Below, piece after piece: positions 1 through 5,139 of a DNA stretch of 5,139 nt. How positions within the stretch are numbered: the first letter of the stretch is position 1; each line of letters begins with the position of its first letter. The stretch is from Acholeplasmataceae bacterium (lineage in GTDB: Bacteria > Bacillota > Negativicutes > Acidaminococcales > Acidaminococcaceae): contig JAAYAE010000359.1 of assembly GCA_012719555.1 (NCBI GenBank), positions 1 through 5,139 of the forward strand, read 5' to 3'. Below the pieces are notes generated by a model. It worked only from the letters and a program-made list of their open reading frames with translations. It made no database searches and was not told the origin of the DNA. Made by a program: the position numbers and the translations under genes.

Positions 1-2
1 CT

Positions 3-22
3 AAAAAGGAGACAGTTCTGTC
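3..22 (-). terminator. weak terminator-like element after the last gene
   Basis: On the minus strand, GACAGAACTGTC (22-11) can fold as a four-pair stem with a GAAC loop. It is followed after TCC by five T residues (7-3). It begins three bases after the TAG stop of the M20D gene. The stem is short and the window ends here, so it may be only part of a larger structure or chance. Confidence 0.25.
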
Positions 23-25
23 GCA

Positions 26-1129
26 CTAGCCTAATTTTTTTACAAGCATTTTAACCAAAACTTCTGTACCCAAAGGCATCATATCATGATTAAAATGCAT
101 GGAAGAATCATGTAGTCCCGGTTCTGCTGCACAACCTACACCAAAGAAAACTGCCTTAAGTTTAGGATTATGCTGTGCATAATAATGAAAGTCATCGCCA
201 CCGGGATTAAGTAGATTTGGTTGTAAATTGTTTTCGCCAACAACCTCTTTAATACACTCCGCCACTTCCGCTGTTAATTCCGGATCCAGATTTGCCGCCG
301 GAATAACACCATCCGGTGTATCTAGTGTAGCCGTTGCCCCCACCGAAGCCGCCGCATTTGTTATGGCCATTTTTAATTTATCTAGCATTTCTGTCATTAC
401 CTCATTTGTTTGAGCACGACAGTCTAACACTAATGCTGCTTTATCAGGAATAATATTTGGGGCCGCGCCGCCTGCTTTAATATTAGTTACCTTACAAGAC
501 CACGCAAGCACAGGATTAAGCTTAATGGCATTAACGGCATTTATAACAGCGGCTACTGCGTCACAAGCATTAACTCCTAAATGTGGACGTGATCCGTGGC
601 AACCTTTCCCTAGTATTTTTACCTGCGCAAAGGTACTAGCCCCGTGACAAATTGCAGGAGTCATTGTACCATTGGGAATGTCTTGAATAGGCCTGATATG
701 TAAACCCATAGCTATATCCACCTTATCCATCAACCCCGTAGCAATAACAGCCAAAGCCCCTTTTAAGGTTTCTTCGCCCGGTTGGAATAATATGAGCAAT
801 TTACCACGTTTTATTTTGTCGGCCAAAATAGCAGCCGCCGCTAATACCATGGCGCAATGTGCATCGTGCCCGCAAGCATGTATTACTTCATCTTTGCCAT
901 CAATAACGAAAGGTAAGGCGTCCATATCGGCGCGCAGCATAATTGTAGGCCCTTCTTCCGTACCGCTTAGCTCTCCAATTACGCCTGTACCTCCAACATT
1001 ACGGGTTACTTTATAGCCCAATTTTTCTAGCTCATTAGCTAAAAAAGCTGCTGTCTTAAATTCTTTAAACCCTAGTTCCGGAATAGAATGCAAATAGTCC
1101 CAAAGTTTCATCACATCTAATTTTTCCAT
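26..1129 (-). CDS. M20D amidohydrolase / aminoacylase family protein
   Basis: A 367-residue cytoplasmic hydrolase of the M20D group (hippurate, IAA-amino acid and N-acyl amino acid amidohydrolases). Motifs in order: HSIPELGF (14-21), RADMDALP (66-73), the metal site HACGHDAH (84-91; C86 and H88), QPGEE (116-120; E119 as base, E120 as ligand), GLH (142-144), the lid-domain GKGCHGSRPH (174-183), APNIIPD (223-229), GGDDFHYY (310-317) and GLHDSSMHFNHD (338-349), with H340 as the likely last metal ligand. The loop between DALP and HACGH is about ten residues shorter than in classical hippurate hydrolases, and GGDDF replaces the common GGEDF. Both recall the subgroup annotated as M20 peptidase aminoacylase. 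AGGAGG stands about 9-10 bases before ATG 1129, and the previous stop is only 17 bases away. It is likely the last gene of the operon. Substrate uncertain: an N-acyl amino acid is most likely. Confidence 0.9.
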   Translation of the reverse strand: MEKLDVMKLWDYLHSIPELGFKEFKTAAFLANELEKLGYKVTRNVGGTGVIGELSGTEEGPTIMLRADMDALPFVIDGKDEVIHACGHDAHCAMVLAAAAILADKIKRGKLLILFQPGEETLKGALAVIATGLMDKVDIAMGLHIRPIQDIPNGTMTPAICHGASTFAQVKILGKGCHGSRPHLGVNACDAVAAVINAVNAIKLNPVLAWSCKVTNIKAGGAAPNIIPDKAALVLDCRAQTNEVMTEMLDKLKMAITNAAASVGATATLDTPDGVIPAANLDPELTAEVAECIKEVVGENNLQPNLLNPGGDDFHYYAQHNPKLKAVFFGVGCAAEPGLHDSSMHFNHDMMPLGTEVLVKMLVKKLG

Positions 1130-1146
1130 GATAAATTATCCTCCTA

Positions 1147-2310
1147 TTACATTTCATCCAAATGCATAATAGCCATAGCTAAAAGTTGTGCTCTTGGCAC
1201 GTAACTTTCTACATAGGCATATTCATTATTGCTATGGGCACCAACAGACTTAGGACCCATAGAACAAATTGTCGGAGCCCCAACCATAGTTGTATAGCCG
1301 GCGTCAGAAGACCCACCTACGTAAAGTCTGCCTAGCGGTGTCTGCCCCAACTTTTCTGCTTGCTTACGCAAAAATTCATATAGCTTTAACCCTGCTGGGG
1401 TTTCCTCAAACGGCGGCATATAATCTACTATGCCCTCATCGATAAGTGTAGTTGTAGTTCTTTGTATATAGGTTTTAGCCAATATTTCCTTTACGTTTTC
1501 TTTGGCTTTGTCTGCTTCTTCTATAGTTTTAAAGCGTACGTCTAACTTTGCCAAGGCCTCATCAGGAATAATATTAGCCAAACGTCCACCATTAAATACT
1601 CCTACATTATAAGTAGTTCCCGTAGCAAAATTAGTTAAGGCAGTAATATCAATAGCTTTATGTGCCAATTCAATAATAGCGCTAGCACCCTTTTCCGGTT
1701 CATTACCTGAATGTGCCGCTACACCTTCAACTTTGATTTTAGGACGCCATAATCCTTTGCGCCCTGTTACAACTTCGCCTTCAGCACGACCCGGCTCCAT
1801 ATTGAAAACAGCATCCATACCTTTACCATATTTTTTGAAATTTTCTACGGCATTAGTTTTAGGATGATTTATTTCCTCATCTCCCACAAAAAACACGGTT
1901 AAATCTGTATCATTCCATTTATTATCAATAAGTGCCTTTAAAGTATATAGTCCTATGGCTATTCCCGATTTCATATCCATAACTCCCGGGCCATAAGCTA
2001 TGCCATTTTCAATTCTAAAAGGTCTCTCAGCAACTGTACCTTTGGGGAATACCGTATCCATATGCCCCATAAGCATAACTTTCTTTTTACCTGGGCACGG
2101 ACGCGTAGCTAAAATCTGCACCGGCTCATTTGGTGTTTCTAAATATTCTATCTTAAAATCAAGTTTAGCTAAAAAATCTCCCACATGATGAGCTACCTCC
2201 GCCACACCCTCAGGACAATCATAACCGGAATCAATATTTACAATTTTTTCAGCAAATTTCAACATTTCTTCTTCTTCGTTTTTGATTTGTTCTAATATAG
2301 TTTTTTCCAT
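1147..2310 (-). CDS. M20 family metallopeptidase, CPG2-like glutamate carboxypeptidase homologue
   Basis: A 387-residue two-zinc hydrolase that should cleave the amide bond of a C-terminal or N-acylated amino acid. It resembles Pseudomonas carboxypeptidase G2 through the whole length. Metal and catalytic residues are in order: H83 and D85 in GHMDTVFPKG, bridging D112 in GPGVMDMKSG, the pair E145-E146 in VGDEEI (E145 as general base), E172 in NMEPGR, and H359 in GAHSNNEY. H200 in AAHSG matches the dimer-domain His of CPG2. The block GGSSDAG (332-338) matches the TGGGTDAA region. Unlike secreted CPG2 it has no signal peptide and begins with a charged helix, so it acts in the cytoplasm. AAGGAG lies 6 bases before ATG 2310. 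It follows yjiG by 66 bases across a hairpin and precedes the second hydrolase by 17 bases. Glutamate specificity is not proven; a general dipeptidase or deacylase role is possible. Confidence 0.9.
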   Translation of the reverse strand: MEKTILEQIKNEEEEMLKFAEKIVNIDSGYDCPEGVAEVAHHVGDFLAKLDFKIEYLETPNEPVQILATRPCPGKKKVMLMGHMDTVFPKGTVAERPFRIENGIAYGPGVMDMKSGIAIGLYTLKALIDNKWNDTDLTVFFVGDEEINHPKTNAVENFKKYGKGMDAVFNMEPGRAEGEVVTGRKGLWRPKIKVEGVAAHSGNEPEKGASAIIELAHKAIDITALTNFATGTTYNVGVFNGGRLANIIPDEALAKLDVRFKTIEEADKAKENVKEILAKTYIQRTTTTLIDEGIVDYMPPFEETPAGLKLYEFLRKQAEKLGQTPLGRLYVGGSSDAGYTTMVGAPTICSMGPKSVGAHSNNEYAYVESYVPRAQLLAMAIMHLDEM

Positions 2311-2334
2311 AATATTCTCCTTTTATTGTAATGT

Positions 2335-2366
2335 AAAACAAAGGCACGGCCTAAGCCGTGCCTTTG
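2335..2366 (-). terminator. perfect 12-bp intercistronic hairpin with T4 tail
   Basis: CAAAGGCACGGC (2339-2350) and GCCGTGCCTTTG (2355-2366) are exact inverted copies around a four-base loop. On the minus strand the stem is followed by TTTT (2338-2335). It starts 10 bases after the yjiG stop. No convincing promoter fits in the remaining 24 bases before the next start, so the M20 genes downstream probably depend on read-through. This would make it a partial terminator or an mRNA-stabilising element that lowers hydrolase expression relative to the transporter. On the plus strand there is no following T tract. Confidence 0.75.
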
Positions 2367-2376
2367 AAGTTTATCC

Positions 2377-2892
2377 TCAAGGTGCAATAATCTTCATAAC
2401 AAACATAGCAATAGCTGCGTTCACAAATGAAATTCCTAAGAGAACAGGATAATGTTTACCGGGAACACCAGCAGTACCTAACAAACGACCAAGATACTGA
2501 ATTTTAGAACCTAGTAGATAAATAGCTGGCATCAAGATAGAAATATGTGTACCATTAAGAGTTCCGTCATTAAACAAGGACATTGCAACACCAACAGCAC
2601 CACCCATAGACATCAACGCTCCCAAAATTACCATAATAGCTTGACCTGGCAATCCCCAAATAGCCATAACGGGAGCAAAAGCTGTACCAAACCAGGCTAA
2701 AACACCTGTTACATTGAGAACCTTTATGCATACATATGCCATTAAAACGTTAGGAATAATATTATCAATAGCTACTTTCCAACCTTTACGCGCACCTCTA
2801 ACAAAAACATCCATAATAGTATCGCTGGAATTAACTTCAGCAGTAATAGTTTCTTGTGCAACAAGAGTTTGTTTATTCTGTTCTTCACTCAT
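2377..2892 (-). CDS. yjiG: YjiG-like (SpmB-type) Gate-domain inner membrane protein
   Basis: A 171-residue membrane protein and the usual partner of YjiH. After a polar N-terminus of about 24 residues come MDVFVRGARKGW (27-38), IIPNVLMAYV (45-54), APVMAIWGLPG (73-83), the small-residue block MSMGGAVGVA (94-103), and YLLGSKIQYLGRLLGT (125-140). These blocks closely resemble E. coli YjiG as I recall it. Membrane segments lie at about 44-66, 70-90, 93-107, 116-128 and 148-169. ATG 2892 is chosen because AGGAGG (2907-2902, inside the end of yjiH) stands 9 bases upstream; a TTG at 2913 would add seven residues (MCRRRNK) and lacks support. It probably forms a two-component membrane complex with YjiH. 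The substrate is unknown. Spore maturation SpmA/SpmB is a distant alternative, but the context of peptidases favours YjiHG. Confidence 0.88.
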   Translation of the reverse strand: MSEEQNKQTLVAQETITAEVNSSDTIMDVFVRGARKGWKVAIDNIIPNVLMAYVCIKVLNVTGVLAWFGTAFAPVMAIWGLPGQAIMVILGALMSMGGAVGVAMSLFNDGTLNGTHISILMPAIYLLGSKIQYLGRLLGTAGVPGKHYPVLLGISFVNAAIAMFVMKIIAP

Positions 2893-2893
2893 C

Positions 2894-3532
2894 TTATTTC
2901 TCCTCCTGCACAAACATTTTACAATACAAACGCATCATGTTAGCACCAAAAAGTTTCATTACCAGCATAACTGCCAAAGGAACCGAAATCGGTACCGTCA
3001 TATAACTAAATAAAGCAGAACCGGAAGCCAAATAGTTTCCAATTATACCCCCTGCTGTAAATTGAAAGGCAGTGAAAATCAAAAGTTCATTTCCTGTAAT
3101 ATCCTTGTTTTCACGTAATGCCTTCGTCATACCAGCACCTGCATCAGTGCTTTGCAAGCTAGATACTAACGCAACACAGCAAATACCAGGTATGCCAAGA
3201 ATAGGACGCAAAATTGGCGTTAATAACCTTTGGGCTGCTTTTAGTCCACCATAATGCTCAACAATTTCCATAAGTCCCAGTGCTAGCATAACCCCTGGAG
3301 CTAGGCTAAGTGCAAATAAGAAACCATCTCTCGCACCGGAACCGCCTTGTCCCATAAAAGATGCTGTTGCACTCTTCATTAGGCCAAATTTACCATTTAA
3401 GGTATCAAAGTCCAACATTGTCCAACCGCCACCAACTTTTGCCATCAATCCGGAAAAAATAACCAATGCGATCATAAGCGCAATGTAGCCGGAAATAGGC
3501 ACTTTTACAGCTTTTCTCTTTAGCTCTTCCAC
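2894..3532 (-). CDS. yjiH: YjiH-like Gate-domain inner membrane protein
   Basis: A 212-residue membrane protein of the nucleoside-recognition (Gate) superfamily, which also includes SpmA/SpmB and parts of CNT transporters. Visible hydrophobic segments lie at about 12-31, 70-90, 113-126, 150-172 and 174-197. Conserved-looking blocks include GARDGFLFAL (66-75), HYGGLKAAQRLLTP (93-106), LGIPG (112-116) and LQSTDAGAGMTK (126-137), which I recognise as YjiH-like. The GTG start at 3532 is preferred over ATG 3547 because GGAGGG sits 7 bases before it. The TAA stop is one base before the yjiG start, so the two proteins are surely co-translated and probably form one complex. Molecular function is not established for the family; a transport or channel role for a peptide or amino acid derivative is inferred from the neighbouring hydrolases. 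Family assignment is from memory of the E. coli homologue. Confidence 0.85.
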   Translation of the reverse strand: MEELKRKAVKVPISGYIALMIALVIFSGLMAKVGGGWTMLDFDTLNGKFGLMKSATASFMGQGGSGARDGFLFALSLAPGVMLALGLMEIVEHYGGLKAAQRLLTPILRPILGIPGICCVALVSSLQSTDAGAGMTKALRENKDITGNELLIFTAFQFTAGGIIGNYLASGSALFSYMTVPISVPLAVMLVMKLFGANMMRLYCKMFVQEEK

Positions 3533-3539
3533 TTTCTTT

Positions 3540-3545
3540 CCCTCC
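3540..3545 (-). promoter_or_regulatory. Shine-Dalgarno site that sets the yjiH GTG start
   Basis: GGAGGG lies 7 bases before GTG at 3532. The in-frame ATG at 3547 overlaps this site and has only the T8/A4 tract upstream, with no ribosome binding site of its own. The arrangement therefore favours GTG 3532 as the true start. Confidence 0.75.
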
Positions 3546-3550
3546 ATTTT

Positions 3551-3605
3551 AAAAAAAATTTGGAATGGCGCCCATATTTATTAATAAATCTCGACGCTAT
3601 TCCAA
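3551..3605 (-). terminator. promoter-proximal hairpin with T8 tract (terminator or attenuator)
   Basis: Arms TTGGAATGGCG (3560-3570) and CGCTATTCCAA (3595-3605) are inverted copies with one mismatch position (10 of 11). They enclose the perfect 14-base palindrome ATTTATTAATAAAT (3576-3589), and both dyads share the same centre at 3582/3583. On the minus strand the stem is followed by two A and then eight T residues (3558-3551), the form of an intrinsic terminator. It lies after the permease stop but also downstream of the promoter at 3617-3645, so transcripts for yjiH must pass through it. It could end the permease transcript, attenuate the yjiH operon, or act as a DNA operator near +1. No antiterminator partner upstream can be seen, since only about five bases precede it in the predicted leader. 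Confidence 0.65.
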
Positions 3606-3616
3606 CAACTTTTTAT

Positions 3617-3645
3617 ATTATATCAAAACAGGGAAAATCTTACAA
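3617..3645 (-). promoter_or_regulatory. sigma-A type promoter for yjiH-yjiG-M20-M20
   Basis: The minus strand carries TTGTAA (3645-3640), a 17-base spacer, and a perfect TATAAT (3622-3617). The predicted start is at about 3609-3610, only some five bases before the large inverted repeat at 3560-3605. It separates the permease gene from the four-gene set and is the best promoter in the window. Consensus match and spacing are seen directly; activity is inferred. Confidence 0.7.
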
Positions 3646-3654
3646 GTTTTTATA

Positions 3655-3684
3655 TTTATACCAAACAAATTCAAAGCACTGTAA
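3655..3684 (-). promoter_or_regulatory. possible upstream promoter with extended -10
   Basis: The minus strand has TGG-TATAAA (3663-3655), an extended -10 element of the TGn type. A poor -35 match, TTACAG (3684-3679), lies 18 bases upstream. Transcription would start near 3648, inside the leader of yjiH and upstream of the stronger promoter. It is listed because extended -10 promoters tolerate weak -35 boxes, but the stretch is very AT-rich and this may be chance. Confidence 0.22.
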
Positions 3685-3715
3685 TAAAATAAAAAACAAG
3701 TACCTGAAATATCTT

Positions 3716-5074
3716 TTATATTTTTTTCCCTTCAAAATTCAATAAATATCCCAATAACATTACTAGCGCAAAAACAATAACATAGGCGACAACAGCTTTA
3801 CCATGGGAAAAACAAGCGGCTATTACCATAAATACACATGCTAAAATTCCTAACGTAGGCATTAAAAAACGTTTAAAAAAGCCCAGTCCCGCTTCTTTTT
3901 TCATCATCATGACAAAGATAGGAATATACATTGCATAAAGACTTACTATAGGCAATTCAGAACTATCAAAACTGAAAAATCCAAACCAAGACTTAGTTAC
4001 CAAATTAGCACCAAAAAAATATAATAACCAAATACCTGACAACATTAGTCCCACTATAGCTGCATTAACAGGCATATTTGTTACAGGGTCTATACTTTTA
4101 AAAACCCTAACATTTGGCCCCATGTTTCTAATGGAGATTGCATAAAATCCACGAGTACATCCCATCATCAACCCATTTAAAGTCCCTAAACAAGAAATAA
4201 CCACAAAGACAAATAACACGGTACCACCAACATTAGAAAACAAGGTAGAAAAAGCAATTCTTGCTCCTGTTTCACCACTCTTCATCATTACATTATTATC
4301 TATTGCACCTGCTAACCCCACATAATACAAAATATAAATTAAAGCCACAAACATAGTACCAAAAGTTAATGCTCTAGGCAGATTTTTTTTGGCGTCGTGT
4401 AGCTCAGCGTTAATACTAGTAGCAATTATCCAGCCTTCATAGGCAAAGGCAGTAGCAATAACCGCCGTAAAAAGAGGGTTTGCTACAGTTGTTGCGGATA
4501 TAGCGCCCTCGGTAAAGTTTTTTAACAAGATTCCATTATGCAAACCTGAGATAGTCCCAATAATTGCCATCAAAATTAATGGTATCAGTTTAATTATAGT
4601 TGTAGAAACTTGAAACTTTCCGGCTAACCTTGGTGCTATTGCATTCATAGTAAAACTCATAACCAAGAAAAATCCCGAAAGCGCCATAGCTTCAGCACCA
4701 ACAATACTCCATCCCAACAAAACGCAAACATATCTAGCAGATACCCAAGCCAAAACAGAAGTAAGAGTTGGATAATAAATTAACGCTAAAAACCACGCTA
4801 CATAATATCCATAATTACGTCCTACGGTTACTTCAGCGTAGTCTACTACTCCGCTCACCTTTTCATAACGCGTAGCCATAGTAGCAAATACATAGGCACA
4901 AATTACCATGATTAGTCCACCAATAGCCCATGCGAATATTCCCAATGGTAAATTTCCACCTGTAGCATTAAGAACTTTTTCTGCTTTAAAAAATACACCG
5001 CTGCCAATAACAATACCTACAACCATAGCTATGGCTGTGTACAATCCATATTTCTTTTCCAACGAATTTTCCAT
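3716..5074 (-). CDS. APC-superfamily amino acid permease (LAT/SteT-like)
   Basis: A 452-residue integral membrane protein predicted to carry amino acids across the cytoplasmic membrane by proton symport or exchange. The hydrophobic pattern fits about 12 membrane helices. Helix 1 has the broken-helix motif GIVIGSGVFF (residues 20-29; G24-S25-G26), which binds the substrate amino and carboxyl groups in this superfamily. Helix 6 has FAYEGW (210-215), followed by the conserved loop KKNLPRAL (229-236), typical of LAT-type members such as SteT. The ATG at 5074 is chosen because a purine-rich GAGAG lies about 7 bases upstream and the protein then begins MENSLEKKYG, directly before helix 1. A TTG at 5131 would add 19 residues (MLQLYSSFKLK...) that look like translated leader. 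Its stop lies 183 bases before the yjiH start, and a separate promoter lies between, so it may be an independent unit. The family is secure; the substrate is unknown. Confidence 0.9.
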   Translation of the reverse strand: MENSLEKKYGLYTAIAMVVGIVIGSGVFFKAEKVLNATGGNLPLGIFAWAIGGLIMVICAYVFATMATRYEKVSGVVDYAEVTVGRNYGYYVAWFLALIYYPTLTSVLAWVSARYVCVLLGWSIVGAEAMALSGFFLVMSFTMNAIAPRLAGKFQVSTTIIKLIPLILMAIIGTISGLHNGILLKNFTEGAISATTVANPLFTAVIATAFAYEGWIIATSINAELHDAKKNLPRALTFGTMFVALIYILYYVGLAGAIDNNVMMKSGETGARIAFSTLFSNVGGTVLFVFVVISCLGTLNGLMMGCTRGFYAISIRNMGPNVRVFKSIDPVTNMPVNAAIVGLMLSGIWLLYFFGANLVTKSWFGFFSFDSSELPIVSLYAMYIPIFVMMMKKEAGLGFFKRFLMPTLGILACVFMVIAACFSHGKAVVAYVIVFALVMLLGYLLNFEGKKI

Positions 5075-5102
5075 CCCTAACTCTCTTTTCTCTCTGCATT
5101 TT

Positions 5103-5131
5103 AATTTAAAACTACTATATAATTGTAACAA
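5103..5131 (-). promoter_or_regulatory. possible promoter of the APC permease gene
   Basis: Reading the minus strand, TTGTTA (5131-5126) is followed after 17 bases by TAAATT (5108-5103). Each hexamer matches the sigma-A consensus at about four of six positions. Transcription would start near 5096, about 22 bases before the ATG. The region is AT-rich, so a chance match is quite possible, and the window ends only a few bases further upstream. Confidence 0.3.
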
Positions 5132-5139
5132 TTTTATCA

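Noticed and set aside
792..1016. Plus-strand open frame of 74 codons opposite the M20D gene
   Set aside because: It is antisense to the conserved metal-site region of a clear M20D enzyme and has no independent coding evidence.
2311..2345. Promoter for the M20 genes using TACAAT on the minus strand near 2327
   Set aside because: The -35 position at a 17-base spacing falls within the GC-rich hairpin stem with no resemblance to TTGACA, and the start would fall almost on the ribosome binding site.
2714..3013. Plus-strand open frame of 99 codons opposite yjiG and yjiH
   Set aside because: It lies wholly antisense to two well-supported genes and has no Shine-Dalgarno site or recognisable domain; its composition is that of a shadow frame.
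2377..3532. Spore maturation genes spmA-spmB
   Set aside because: The proteins share the Gate fold, but the motifs (LQSTDAGAGMTK, APVMAIWGLPG, SKIQYLGR) and the hydrolase context fit YjiH/YjiG better.
3533..3715. T-box or metabolite riboswitch in the yjiH leader
   Set aside because: I see no T-box specifier stem or conserved T-box sequence and no recognisable riboswitch core, and the predicted leader from 3610 is too short for either.
3688..3716. T-rich stretch just after the permease stop as a terminator
   Set aside because: On the minus strand a T6 run follows the stop, but only a very short AT-rich stem could form before it. The dyad at 3560-3605 is the more credible terminator.
3560..3745. 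Plus-strand open frame of 61 codons in the permease-yjiH intergenic region
   Set aside because: The frame runs through the inverted repeat and AT-rich promoter DNA, then into the permease end. It encodes low-complexity K/Y/N-rich sequence and has no ribosome binding site; the minus-strand promoter and hairpin explain the region better.

Overview
All genes in this window lie on the minus strand, so the biological order runs from right to left. It is a compact cluster of five complete genes: an APC-superfamily amino acid permease (start near 5074), then a four-gene set made of two small Gate-domain membrane proteins (YjiH-like and YjiG-like) and two cytoplasmic M20 metallohydrolases (a CPG2-like glutamate carboxypeptidase homologue and an M20D aminoacylase/amidohydrolase). 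There are no RNA genes, mobile elements, CRISPR arrays or gene fragments that I can support. The DNA is moderately AT-rich, and most genes have a clear purine-rich Shine-Dalgarno sequence (AGGAGG, GGAGGG or AAGGAG). This suggests a Firmicutes-type bacterium, perhaps a Clostridia or Negativicutes amino-acid fermenter. That placement is an inference of low certainty.

Layout: 5103-5131 holds a possible weak promoter; 3716-5074 the permease; 3533-3715 a 183-base control region; 2894-3532 yjiH-like (GTG start); 2377-2892 yjiG-like; 2335-2366 a perfect 12-bp hairpin with a short T tract; 1147-2310 the CPG2-like peptidase; 26-1129 the M20D amidohydrolase; 3-22 a weak terminator-like element. The control region has a good sigma-A-type promoter (TTGTAA, 17 bp, TATAAT). 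Its predicted start falls just before a 46-bp imperfect palindrome that ends in eight T residues, immediately before the ribosome binding site of yjiH. This is the most notable regulatory feature of the window.

Function: in E. coli (from memory) yjiH and yjiG sit beside iadA, the isoaspartyl dipeptidase gene. Here the same membrane pair sits beside two M20 hydrolases that lack signal peptides. The simplest reading is an uptake-and-hydrolysis module: YjiHG moves an N-acyl amino acid, dipeptide or similar amide across the membrane, the two M20 enzymes cleave it in the cytoplasm, and the adjacent APC permease moves a free amino acid. The substrate cannot be read from sequence alone. The components belong to known families; what is less described is their combination, the substrate and the leader control.
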